From: Acidobacteriota bacterium
GTDB taxonomy: Bacteria; Acidobacteriota; Blastocatellia; Pyrinomonadales; Pyrinomonadaceae
Assembly (NCBI GenBank): GCA_023415725.1
Contig: JAEZJR010000059.1
Location: 1-16,287, forward strand
DNA length: 16,287 nt
Direction of reading: 5' to 3'
Shown here: in pieces, positions 1 through 7,439 of the stretch
Numbering within the stretch: position 1 is the stretch's first letter
Layout: every line of letters begins with the position of its first letter
Position numbers and translations under genes: made by a program
The notes under the pieces: generated by a model
Told to the model about the DNA's origin: nothing
The model's input: the letters and a program-made list of their open reading frames with translations, nothing else
The model's database searches: none

Positions 1-101
1 TTGGAGTCCTCGAACACGAGGCCCGTCTTCTCGAAGACGAGGTCGCGTAAAAGAACTTCCGCTCCCGGCCGCGGGTTCGACGATCTGTTTCCAAAGTCCA
101 T
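1..101 (-). CDS. cheR: CheR-type chemoreceptor methyltransferase, N-terminal fragment (cut by window edge)
   Basis: This partial gene runs off the left edge of the window; only about 33 codons are visible. From an ATG at 101-99 the frame stays open to base 1 and reads MDFGNRSSNPRPGAEVLLRD followed by LVFEKTGLVFEDS. The segment LLRDLVFEKTGLVFEDS fits the first helices of the CheR N-terminal domain, which typically read 'L..LI...TG..F...'. CheR uses S-adenosylmethionine to methylate glutamates of chemoreceptors. The start lies 5 bp after the stop of the PAS-HEAT gene. An in-frame GTG at 110 would instead give a 4-bp GTGA overlap. Its place as the next gene after cheY-cheA-cheW-mcp supports the call. 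The catalytic domain is not visible, so the identification rests on a short motif plus context. Confidence 0.68.
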   Translation of the reverse strand, partial: MDFGNRSSNPRPGAEVLLRDLVFEKTGLVFEDS

Positions 102-106
102 CCGGG

Positions 107-2206
107 TCACATCCCTAGCTCGTTAAGTACATCGATCGCGGCCATTCGCACGTGCTCCGCGGGGTCGGATTTCGCGATCCTGTCTATATGTTCGGCCAAC
201 GAAACGTCGCGGTACCTGGCCAGGCTGCGAATCGCGAAATAGCGCGTCCAGGAGTCGTGGTCGCCAAGAGCCTCCACCAATGCGGCCCGACTGGCGTCGG
301 TGCGCCGCTCGCCGAGCGAGACCGCAGCTGAGGTGCGCACGGGCGGCGTGTCGTGCCTCAGCGAGAAAATGAGCCGCTCTTCCGCAGGCTGCCCACCGAC
401 GGAGGCGAGGCATTTCACAGCGGCCTTTCTGACGTTTTCGTCCGGGTCGTCGCAGCTGGCTATCAACACTTCCGCCGAGCGTTCGGAGCCAATGTTCCCA
501 AACGCTTCCACGGCCGCGCTGCGAACGGTCGGGTCAGGGTCTTTCAACAATTCCACCAAGCGCAGTTCCGCCGACGGGTCGTTCAGTAATGCAAGTCCTT
601 TTGCAGCGGCTGCCCGCTTGTCGCCGTCGCTGTTCTCCACTAAGTTGAGCAGGTGGCCAAACGCGTCACTGCCGCCGATCCGCCCGAGTGCGAGAGCCGC
701 ATCGGACGCCGATCCGTCATCACGTTCAATAACACGAAGCAGCTCCGCAACGGCCCGCTGGTCCCCGAGTTCACCGAGAAGCCTGGCGGCGACAGTTTTC
801 ACTCGCGGTTCCGATGAAACCAGTTTCGACAAGAGGGGAGTTACTGCAGAAGAACCCTGGCGACGCAAAGCTCCGGCAATAATGTCTTCGAGTTCGGAGT
901 CATAGAGGTGGTCGGCCAAGGCGGCGGCAATATCCTCGTCTGGGAATCGGCTCGCGAAAGAGATCAGCGGTTCCGATCCCTTATTCGAAACCGTGCGGAG
1001 GGAAGCGAGCAATCTTGTCTTCGCGTTGGAACTAAGAGGTGCGAACTGATCAGCGTCGACCTCGGGTCCGGCGCCAGTTTTTCTCCCGTCCCGCTTCAGG
1101 AGCAGATCGAACAGTTCCGCAACCACCGATACGGGCACCTGATTCCGATCGAGGAGGGCGATAAGCTTAGACGCGTATTGGGGATCGCCGGTACCGGCAA
1201 GGGCACGGGCGGCGGGCTCCCAGAGCACTTCGTCGTGAAGCAACTCGGAGATCCGTTCTCCCTCGGCCGCCGCACCGATCGCGGCGAGCGATTCCAGCGC
1301 GATGAATGATAAGAAAAAATCCTTCTGCTCCGCCGTCTCGACCAACCGGCTGACAGCGTCTTCTGCTTTCAGTTTCCCGAGGGCCTCGATCGCGTGGTAC
1401 CTGACGTTCACATCCTCATCGTCCAAAGAAGCAATGAGCGCCGGCGATGCGGACCGGTCACCGAGTTCGCCGAGAGCAAGAGCGGCGTGCATTCGCAGAT
1501 CGGTTTCTTCGGAAGTGAGCATCGCGACGAGCGGTTCCACCACCTCAACGCTAGTCGACTTAAGTACCTGCAAGGCGCTATTGACCGTGGCGAAATCGAG
1601 ATGGCGCTGCTTGAGAGCCCCTAACAGGGCGTCGATCGCGTCCGGGGCGGCCCGTTTACCCATCGCTTCGACCAGCCTTCTGCGGACGCGCCAATCCTCA
1701 TCGGCGAGACCGTTGATGATGGGTGCGGCCGCCTCGCTGGTGATCGGGCCGGCCTCAGCGGCGATCTCGCGGGCCCCTTCCAGCCTGACGGTTTTCTGCT
1801 CGTGCTTCAGCTTGGCGGAGATCGCGAGCTTACGATCCAGCGAGCGGGTGACGTCCTCGACGGTAACTATCAGGCCCGTCGGTCCCGACTCCTGTTTGAG
1901 CGGGGAGATCTTTACGTTCTGCCGCATCTCGGTGAAGAACTCTGATGCCTCGAGCGGTGGGCAGGGAATGAGGAACCCGTGAAGAGCAGCGGCCAATATC
2001 TCGGTCGTACCTTCCTTGAGAGACCGCTCGAACCGGTCAAGCAGACGCTTTTCCAAAACTCGCGGCACCGCTTCAGTGAGAGAATTGCCCACCACATCAC
2101 GTGCGGCGCGGCCGGTCATGCGTTCGAGGGTCGGATCCCACAGACGTATGACCAGATCGGTGTCGGTCGTGAAAACGCCGACGAGTTTTGTCGAACCTTC
2201 TTCCAT
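107..2206 (-). CDS. PAS domain protein with long HEAT-repeat (PBS-lyase-type) solenoid, in chemosensory operon
   Basis: The protein is 699 residues and soluble, with no signal peptide or membrane segment. Residues ~1-122 form a PAS-like sensor beginning near TDTDLVIRLWD and ending with the typical VTVEDVT strand; an H-G-F-L-I-P-C-P-P stretch and 'M.Q...ISPL' lie between. A short charged helix (~123-145) leads into HEAT repeats from ~155 to the C-terminus. These show recurrent 'D.D..VR..A..ALG.LG...A...L...L' units, about 17 by eye, for example around 232-300 and 560-690. HEAT solenoids bind other proteins, so a sensor-scaffold role in the signalling array is likely but inferred. The ATG follows directly on the receptor's TAG stop without a gap, so translation is probably coupled, and cheR follows 5 bp later. 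The PAS resembles that of the kinase at 7440-8693. The repeats resemble phycocyanobilin-lyase HEAT units, but a lyase function is not implied. Confidence 0.85.
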   Translation of the reverse strand: MEEGSTKLVGVFTTDTDLVIRLWDPTLERMTGRAARDVVGNSLTEAVPRVLEKRLLDRFERSLKEGTTEILAAALHGFLIPCPPLEASEFFTEMRQNVKISPLKQESGPTGLIVTVEDVTRSLDRKLAISAKLKHEQKTVRLEGAREIAAEAGPITSEAAAPIINGLADEDWRVRRRLVEAMGKRAAPDAIDALLGALKQRHLDFATVNSALQVLKSTSVEVVEPLVAMLTSEETDLRMHAALALGELGDRSASPALIASLDDEDVNVRYHAIEALGKLKAEDAVSRLVETAEQKDFFLSFIALESLAAIGAAAEGERISELLHDEVLWEPAARALAGTGDPQYASKLIALLDRNQVPVSVVAELFDLLLKRDGRKTGAGPEVDADQFAPLSSNAKTRLLASLRTVSNKGSEPLISFASRFPDEDIAAALADHLYDSELEDIIAGALRRQGSSAVTPLLSKLVSSEPRVKTVAARLLGELGDQRAVAELLRVIERDDGSASDAALALGRIGGSDAFGHLLNLVENSDGDKRAAAAKGLALLNDPSAELRLVELLKDPDPTVRSAAVEAFGNIGSERSAEVLIASCDDPDENVRKAAVKCLASVGGQPAEERLIFSLRHDTPPVRTSAAVSLGERRTDASRAALVEALGDHDSWTRYFAIRSLARYRDVSLAEHIDRIAKSDPAEHVRMAAIDVLNELGM

Positions 2207-4381
2207 CTATTCGGTCGCAGGATCTGAGGCCGCCGGCCCAGACTGCGTTTCATTCGCGGCCGGTTTTTGTCTGGCGGGTTTCTGGCCGTTGCGGCTCCTT
2301 GCGTTCTTGCCGCGGGCGGGCGATGTGCTTCCACGATCGACGATCTGTCCGATCCCTTTTGCGTCGGCGGCGAGCCCGGTCGTTTCGACGAGGGTTGCTT
2401 CTACGCCGGCCCGGTTCCGCTCAGCGATCTCGCGGATCTCGCGGATCATCTGGAGGATGTTCTCGGCTCCGGCGGAATGCTCGACGTTCGCACGGGTGAT
2501 CATCTTGACCTGTGCCGATACGTCAGCGGAAGCAGTGGTCATTTCACGCATCGCGCGCGACTGTTCCTCTAAAGCCCGGGTTACCTCGAGCGACTGCAGT
2601 CGCATGCTTCCTACCGAGGTGGATATCTGTTTGGAGGCAGTCGCCTGCTCACCCATCGCTCTGGAAACCCCTGCGATCATTGACGTGAGCCTCTCCGCTT
2701 CTTTCGAGACCTGAGCGGACACGGTAGTTTGTTCCGCCAGTGCCTTGTTCGTAGACAACGCGCCGCGCCGCATTGAATCTACCGCGCTCAGCAATTGGGT
2801 GACCGAACTAGCTTGCTCGGCCGCGGCCTTTCGCACCTGATTGGCAACGCTGGTCGTGCTCTGTGCGGCCTTGATTATCTCTCGTGCGGCTCGGCCCTGT
2901 TCGTTCATCGCCTTGACGACCTCGCGCGTGGTCCTCCTCATGCCGGCGGCTGATTGAACGATCGTTTGTGCCGTTGTGGCTTGTTCGCCGGTCGCGGCTG
3001 AGACTTCTTTGGAGAGCGTAGCAGTTGTTTCGACCGCCCTCACTACCGTCTGCCCCGCGGTGATCTGTTCTTCTGTGGCGCGGCTGATCTGGTCGACTAT
3101 CGTAGCGGTCTCGCGAACGCCTACAAGGATCTTCTCAAGCCCGGCCATCCCCTCTTCAGAGAGCCTGCCGCTTTCATCCGCGATGCGGACCCCCTCGTTC
3201 GAGGTGCTCACGGCCTCCTGCAGCGATTCCTGAAGTCCCTGAATGATCTTCGAGATGTCGGCCGTAGCGCGTGCGGACCTCTCAGCAAGGTTGCGGATCT
3301 CTTCAGCGACGACGGCGAATCCGCGACCGGCATCGCCGGCACGTGCTGCTTCGATCGACGCGTTCAGCGAGAGCATGTTCGTCCGTTCGGCGATCGTGTT
3401 GATCGTGTCGACGATGCTGCCGATCTCGTTCGATCTCCGGCTCATCTCTTTGATCACGGTGGCTGATTGCTGCATCGATTCGCGGATGCGTACGGTTCCC
3501 TCGATCGACCGTTGTGCCTTCGATCCGCCTTCCTCGGTTTCGCGTGCAAGCCGTTTGCTTATCTCGGCGGCGTCCTTCGCCATGGATGCCACCGAGCGGA
3601 TGGAGCGGTCCATTTGGTGTGAACTCGAGGCGGCCGCCGTAGCCGTTTCATTGATACGTGCGGCGTTTTGCGCGACCGTTTCCACCGATCGGGAAGTCTG
3701 CTCGATGGCGGACGCGACCTCCTCGACGTTTCCGGCGAGGTTCTCACTCATCGCGGTGACCTCTTCGATCGAAGCAGCCATCTCGTTGATCGCCGCGGAG
3801 GTTTCCTCGGCGGCCACGCTGAGATCGTCGGCGTTGGTTGTTAGGCCCTGGGCGGAGCGGGACAATTCTTCCACCGATGCGGCGGTTTCGGTGACCGATG
3901 ACGAAAGCCCATCCGTGTCGTCTTTGACGCTTCGGATGGATGCCGCGATCTCGTTCATCGCCGCGGTCGTTTCCGCCGCGGAGGAGGCCATCTCGTTAGC
4001 GGAGTCGGAGACGTTCTCGATCGATGCCGATATCTCCTCGATCGCCGAGGCTGTTTCCGCGATGGATGCCGCGAGGCTGGTGTTATTCGCGGTCACCTGC
4101 TCGATCGCGGCGGCCGTTTCATTGATGGAGGAAACGGTCTGTTCGGTCGAGTTGGAAACCGAATCCGCCTGTGAGGCAGTTTCCTTCAGCGAGGCGGCCA
4201 TTTCGTTCGCGCTGCTGAGAGCGCTGTCCAACGAAACGAGTTGTTCTCCGGCTCCGTCGAAGACTTCGTCCGCGATCCTCTGGACTTCCTCCGCCCGTGT
4301 GCTGATCGACCGCAACGTCTGAAGGGTATCCGAAAGTCTTTGTTGGTCCGCTTCCATCGTTATCATGTCTTGTTCCGCCAT
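2207..4381 (-). CDS. soluble methyl-accepting chemotaxis protein with exceptionally long coiled-coil hairpin
   Basis: The protein is 724 residues and almost entirely heptad-rich helix, with no transmembrane segment, HAMP or ligand-binding domain. The receptor tip that contacts CheA and CheW lies at ~325-370, with INTIAERTNMLSLNASIEA followed by ARAGDAGRGFAVVAEE and IRNLAERS. The arms are nearly equal, ~40-347 and ~347-655, or about 88 heptads in total, while common receptor classes have roughly 24-64. The N-terminal arm has E-[TV]-[ATS]-[AS] motifs at 67, 88, 109, 137, 165, 193 and 221, spaced 21 or 28 residues. The C-terminal arm has E-Q at 438, 466, 494, 522, 550, 578 and 606, and E-H at 634, exactly 28 apart. 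Many sit in an A-x-x-E-Q context resembling methylation sites. The basic, Pro-rich tail (~684-724) lacks an NWETF-like CheR tether. The gene starts 6 bp after the cheW stop. Being cytoplasmic, it must receive input from a partner or sense an internal signal. Confidence 0.93.
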   Translation of the reverse strand: MAEQDMITMEADQQRLSDTLQTLRSISTRAEEVQRIADEVFDGAGEQLVSLDSALSSANEMAASLKETASQADSVSNSTEQTVSSINETAAAIEQVTANNTSLAASIAETASAIEEISASIENVSDSANEMASSAAETTAAMNEIAASIRSVKDDTDGLSSSVTETAASVEELSRSAQGLTTNADDLSVAAEETSAAINEMAASIEEVTAMSENLAGNVEEVASAIEQTSRSVETVAQNAARINETATAAASSSHQMDRSIRSVASMAKDAAEISKRLARETEEGGSKAQRSIEGTVRIRESMQQSATVIKEMSRRSNEIGSIVDTINTIAERTNMLSLNASIEAARAGDAGRGFAVVAEEIRNLAERSARATADISKIIQGLQESLQEAVSTSNEGVRIADESGRLSEEGMAGLEKILVGVRETATIVDQISRATEEQITAGQTVVRAVETTATLSKEVSAATGEQATTAQTIVQSAAGMRRTTREVVKAMNEQGRAAREIIKAAQSTTSVANQVRKAAAEQASSVTQLLSAVDSMRRGALSTNKALAEQTTVSAQVSKEAERLTSMIAGVSRAMGEQATASKQISTSVGSMRLQSLEVTRALEEQSRAMREMTTASADVSAQVKMITRANVEHSAGAENILQMIREIREIAERNRAGVEATLVETTGLAADAKGIGQIVDRGSTSPARGKNARSRNGQKPARQKPAANETQSGPAASDPATE
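2477..3070 (-). repeat. 84-bp (28-codon) periodic repeats coding the C-terminal receptor arm
   Basis: Inside the receptor gene the codon pair for E-Q recurs at plus-strand starts 3065, 2981, 2897, 2813, 2729, 2645 and 2561, and as E-H at 2477. Every interval is exactly 84 bp. Around each pair the residues follow a loose [KR/A]-A-x-x-E-Q-x-x-[AVS] pattern. The DNA between units is well diverged, so these are old duplications, or convergently spaced sites, rather than a fresh tandem array. Confidence 0.75.
3638..4057 (-). repeat. 28-codon repeats coding the N-terminal receptor arm
   Basis: Residues 109-248 of the receptor carry five E-[TV]-[ATS]-[AS]-x-[EN] motifs starting at 109, 137, 165, 193 and 221, each 28 residues after the last, with NEMAAS-like words between. 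If the hairpin turns at about residue 347, this stretch packs alongside the C-terminal E-Q repeats, consistent with symmetric lengthening of both arms by four-heptad modules. Confidence 0.65.
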
Positions 4382-4387
4382 ATAGCT

Positions 4388-4858
4388 TTAACTGTTCGAC
4401 TCCGTTTGTATTTCGTCCCCTTCTTTAATGAGTTCCGCGAGATCTAATATCAGGATCAGCCGATCGCTGTCGGATGTGATCCCGGAAATGTATTTGCCCG
4501 TCGTTTCCGCAATGGTCTCAGGCGGCGGAGAGATCGCTTCGGCTGAGATCCGTTTGAATTCTCGAGCGGAGTCGACGATCAGGCCGAGGCTCCTTTCGCC
4601 GACGCTGACCACCACCAACCTCGAACGCATATCGTAGTCCGCATTCGGGAAACCGAAACGCCGCCTCAGGCTCAGTGCCGGTATCACCTGTCCGCGAGAG
4701 AACACGACGCCTTCTACAGCTTCAGGAGCATTCGGGACAGGGGTGATGTGTTCGATCATTTCGAGCTGCCGCACCTCCGCGCTGGGGACGGCGTAGGTCG
4801 TGCCGGCCAGTTCGAACAGCACATAAGAATCCGCCAAATTGTTGTCCTGAAACGTCAT
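4388..4858 (-). CDS. cheW: CheW-type chemosensory coupling protein
   Basis: The protein is 156 residues, the normal size for a single CheW domain. It begins with a short polar tail and then the domain from ~10 (YVLFELAGTTYAVPSAEVRQ) to ~145. Typical elements are the early 'Y..P...V.Q.E' strand, the PVPNAPEAVEGVV.SRG.V.P motif at ~36-60 followed by LRRRFG, and the C-terminal ILDLAELI helix. CheW links the receptor tip to the P5 domain of CheA. The ATG overlaps the cheA stop by 4 bp (ATGA), a classic translational coupling, and the receptor gene follows 6 bp after its TAA stop. Nothing in the domain looks truncated or unusual. Confidence 0.95.
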   Translation of the reverse strand: MTFQDNNLADSYVLFELAGTTYAVPSAEVRQLEMIEHITPVPNAPEAVEGVVFSRGQVIPALSLRRRFGFPNADYDMRSRLVVVSVGERSLGLIVDSAREFKRISAEAISPPPETIAETTGKYISGITSDSDRLILILDLAELIKEGDEIQTESNS

Positions 4859-6804
4859 TTTCTTTTGTGGCTTTTAGCGATCTCCGACACGTTCAATATC
4901 AACACAGCCCGGCCGTCACCTAGTTCGGTCGCGCCGCTGATCGACGGCACTTTCGCGAGCGGGTCGTTGATCGCGTTGATAACCACCTCTTGCTGCCCGA
5001 TCACCCGGTCGACCGCGAGGCCCAGCGATTCGGAGCCGTCGTTCACGACGAAGGCCTGGATGGTCTTGCGACCGTTCTCGGGGAGCGAGAAGAGCCGAGA
5101 AAGGCGAACGATCGGCAGTGCACCACCTCGGTATTCGATCACCTCAAGGTTTTCGAGCGATCTTACGGAATCCGGGTCCACCTCGATCACCTCGCTGACG
5201 GACGATTGCGGAACGGCGAATCGCTGGCCGCCCACCGAAGCTATCAACGCGTCAGTGATAGCAAGAGTGAGTGGGAGCCTGATCGTGAATGTCGTACCTG
5301 ACGAAGGGGCCGTTTCGAGCGATAGGCTTCCGCCCATTTCGTCGACCACGCGTTTCACGACGTCCATCCCGACGCCCCGGCCGCTCGCGCGGTCCGCCTC
5401 AAGCCTGGTAGAGAAGCCGGGTGCGCAGAGCAGGTCCAGCAGTTCGGTTCCGTTGCCGATATCGTCGCCGGCCGCAAGAATGCCCATCTCACGGGCACGC
5501 TCAGTGGCCTTCTCGATGCCAACACCCCGACCGTCATCGGAGACCTCGATCAACACCGAGTCACCAACGGTCGCGGCGTGCAGCCGAATTACACCCTCGG
5601 TCGATTTGCCCGCGGCCAGCCGGTCATCCGGGTCCTCGATACCGTGCGAGACGGAGTTCCGGACCAAATGAAGCAGCGGGTCGACCATTCGCTCGACGAG
5701 GAGTTTATCGATCTCGGTGTCCTCACCTGTGATATCGATGCGAACCCTCTTGTTAGTGTCGCGGGCGAGGTCGCGGGCCACGAACCGCATCCGCTCGAAC
5801 ACTTCCGCGAGCGGGACCATCCGCACGCGCATCACACCGTCGCGCAAGCCGCGAAGCTGCTTTTCAAGAGATTGATTTATTTCGTGAAGGTCTCGCGAAT
5901 GTTCAACGGGCAGAAGTTCATCGACGACGGAGAGTTTCTTCGAGAGTTTGGCACGGCTGATCACGAGTTCCCCGACGATCAGCATCAATTCGTCGAGGCG
6001 GGCGAGGTCCACCCTCACAATGTTCGATGTCTTTATGTGCCCGATGTCGACCAAGTCTATGTCGGACATATCGCTCTCTGAGATCGAATCAATGTCTGCG
6101 ATCGGGGAGATCAAGACGCCGTCTTCGCGGAGGCTTTCGATCTCGCTCATGTCGCCTCCGGGCGGGACCGAGATCACGAATTCGAACGCGATCTTTCCTT
6201 CACCGCGGATCACCGGTTTCGATTCCTCGATCGATCCCAATCCTTCAAGCCTTTCCCGAACGGAACTGACATTCAAGTTCCGCTCCGCGAGTTCCTTAGA
6301 TGGTTCGAAAAAGACCTTGAACTTCGCCGTTTCTCCCTTCTTCGGCTCGTTAGAGCTCGACCCGGCATCCGCACTAACTCCTTTGCCAGCGGTGCGGTCG
6401 ATCGTTTCGATCCTCTGGATCTCCGCCCCTATCGCGGGCACTGACTCGTTGTTCTTCCTCGCGACGATGACCTGTTCCAGCTTGCGGGTGCCTGCAAGCA
6501 TCACTTCCAGCGAGTCCTGAGAAAGCGATGCCTGACCGTCGCGAATCGAGCGGAGGAGTCCCTCTAAATGGTGGGCGAGTTCCTCAGCGGCCGTCACTTC
6601 CGCCATCGCGGAGATGCCCTTTATCGTGTGGAAACTCCGGAAGATCTCGTTAACGTGTTTTCGGTCTACTTCGACCCCTTCGCGAAGGGCGTCCTCGAAC
6701 GCAAGCAGGTGCCGCCTGACATTACGCAAATGTTCATCTGCCTCCGCGAAGTAGTCCTCCAGCAGGTGCTCGAAAAATTGTTGATTGAACTCGTTTTGGC
6801 CCAC
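4855..6804 (-). CDS. cheA: CheA chemosensory histidine kinase
   Basis: The protein is 649 residues with the standard order of domains. An HPt domain occupies ~10-115, with phospho-accepting His59 in SFHTIKG. A P2-like ferredoxin-fold segment lies at ~160-235 (FKVFFEPSKELAERNLNV). An acidic linker rich in S/D/I (~236-257) precedes the P3 dimerisation helices at ~262-335 (LDELMLIVGELVISRAKL). The ATPase spans ~345-510, with N-box HLVRNSVSHGIED (Asn383), DDGRGVG at 423-429, PGFST at 462-466 and GRGVGMDVV at 475-483. The CheW-like P5 domain spans ~515-645. No receiver domain is fused, so the separate CheY encoded just upstream is the likely target. The start is a GTG, 16 bp after the cheY stop; I see no clear Shine-Dalgarno sequence before it. 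The gene ends overlapping the cheW start by 4 bp. Confidence 0.96.
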   Translation of the reverse strand: MGQNEFNQQFFEHLLEDYFAEADEHLRNVRRHLLAFEDALREGVEVDRKHVNEIFRSFHTIKGISAMAEVTAAEELAHHLEGLLRSIRDGQASLSQDSLEVMLAGTRKLEQVIVARKNNESVPAIGAEIQRIETIDRTAGKGVSADAGSSSNEPKKGETAKFKVFFEPSKELAERNLNVSSVRERLEGLGSIEESKPVIRGEGKIAFEFVISVPPGGDMSEIESLREDGVLISPIADIDSISESDMSDIDLVDIGHIKTSNIVRVDLARLDELMLIVGELVISRAKLSKKLSVVDELLPVEHSRDLHEINQSLEKQLRGLRDGVMRVRMVPLAEVFERMRFVARDLARDTNKRVRIDITGEDTEIDKLLVERMVDPLLHLVRNSVSHGIEDPDDRLAAGKSTEGVIRLHAATVGDSVLIEVSDDGRGVGIEKATERAREMGILAAGDDIGNGTELLDLLCAPGFSTRLEADRASGRGVGMDVVKRVVDEMGGSLSLETAPSSGTTFTIRLPLTLAITDALIASVGGQRFAVPQSSVSEVIEVDPDSVRSLENLEVIEYRGGALPIVRLSRLFSLPENGRKTIQAFVVNDGSESLGLAVDRVIGQQEVVINAINDPLAKVPSISGATELGDGRAVLILNVSEIAKSHKRK

Positions 6805-6820
6805 TAATAGTCGCGTCGAT

Positions 6821-7192
6821 TCAGTTTCTTGACAGCAGTTTTGCAGCTTGCTCGGCCAATTGTTCCGGGGAGAAGGGTTTCGTGAGGTACACGTCCGCCC
6901 CGGCCGCTAGCGCCATCTTTCGGCTCTCGTCGTCGCCGCGGGTGGTGACGACGCATATCGGTATACCCGCGAATGTCTTATGGCTTCGCACGAACTGGAT
7001 CACCTCGATACCGTGTATGTCGGGCATGTTCAGGTCCAGGAACATCATGCTGACCGGCCCGAGAGCGAGCCGCTCGACGGCCTCGAGCCCGCTGCCCGCT
7101 TCTTCGATCTCTACGTCCGGGAGGCTCCGCAACGAAGCGATCATCATTCGCCTTATCGTCGGGGAATCGTCAGCTATCAAAATTCGGTCCAT
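6821..7192 (-). CDS. cheY: CheY-like single-domain response regulator
   Basis: The protein is 123 residues, one receiver domain and nothing else. Conserved residues are all present: acidic pair Asp8-Asp9, phospho-acceptor Asp53 in MFLDLNMPDIHG, Thr83/Thr84 in CVVTTRG, and Lys105 in LTKPF. It should take phosphate from CheA His59, whose gene starts 16 bp downstream. It is the first gene of the chemosensory operon and faces the divergent control region. The output (flagella, pili or another target) cannot be read from the sequence because there is no effector domain and no motility gene in the window. The ATG at 7192 lacks an obvious ribosome binding site and lies just below a 7-bp inverted repeat. 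Confidence 0.93.
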   Translation of the reverse strand: MDRILIADDSPTIRRMMIASLRSLPDVEIEEAGSGLEAVERLALGPVSMMFLDLNMPDIHGIEVIQFVRSHKTFAGIPICVVTTRGDDESRKMALAAGADVYLTKPFSPEQLAEQAAKLLSRN

Positions 7193-7201
7193 GGAGTTAA
7201 T

Positions 7202-7227
7202 CTGCGGCAGACCACGGGAGGCCGCAG
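7202..7227. promoter_or_regulatory. perfect 7-bp inverted repeat 9 bp upstream of the cheY start
   Basis: CTGCGGC at 7202-7208 and GCCGCAG at 7221-7227 are perfect complements around a 12-base spacer. If transcribed with cheY this would be a GC-rich hairpin in the 5' leader just before a start codon that lacks a clear ribosome binding site. As DNA it could be an operator. There is no T-run, so it is not a standard terminator. Confidence 0.4.
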
Positions 7228-7234
7228 CGAGAAA

Positions 7235-7269
7235 AATTCAATCGGAAATGCGATATCGGATGTTGAATT
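7235..7269. promoter_or_regulatory. inverted repeat with inner palindrome and direct repeat, possible operator
   Basis: AATTCAA at 7235-7241 and TTGAATT at 7263-7269 are perfect complements. Between them are the palindrome CGATATCG (7251-7258) and two copies of ATCGGA (7241-7246 and 7255-7260) spaced 14 bp apart. The arrangement resembles a binding site for a dimeric regulator, but the regulator is unknown. Confidence 0.3.
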
Positions 7270-7439
7270 GTAGCACCAAAACCGACCATTTCCCTATGTC
7301 GAGACCCAAGAATTCAGTAGTGAAATATACGACTAGTGATATTATGAATACGTCACTCGCTTCAATTTATTTATTAATTGTCTGCTGGATCGACGCGAAG
7401 GCTCGTTTGTGACTTTTCACCAGTCGCAAACTCTTACCT

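Larger units (their letters stand above)
7193..7439. promoter_or_regulatory. divergent intergenic control region between cheY operon and PAS kinase gene
   Basis: The 247 bp between two divergent starts must hold promoters for both units. The part nearest the kinase (~7310-7385) is strikingly AT-rich compared with its surroundings, with tracts such as TTCAATTTATTTATTAATTG. On the minus strand a TTGAAG and a TAATAT are separated by 15 bp in this tract, a poor sigma-70 match that I list only as a candidate. The half nearest cheY contains two inverted repeats listed separately. I find no convincing ORF in the gap. Confidence 0.5.

Noticed and set aside
107..2206. Phycocyanobilin lyase (CpcE/F-type) assignment from the HEAT repeats
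   Set aside because: The repeats resemble PBS-lyase HEAT units, but the PAS fusion and the chemosensory operon, with no phycobiliprotein genes nearby, argue for a scaffold/sensor role.
3243..4322. 359-codon plus-strand open frame opposite the receptor gene
   Set aside because: It is antisense to the strongly supported receptor. Its Ser/Ala/Ile-rich translation mirrors the repeated coiled-coil codons and shows no domain.
4748..5671. 307-codon plus-strand open frame
   Set aside because: It is antisense to cheW and the cheA C-terminal half, with a low-complexity Ser/Arg/Pro translation.
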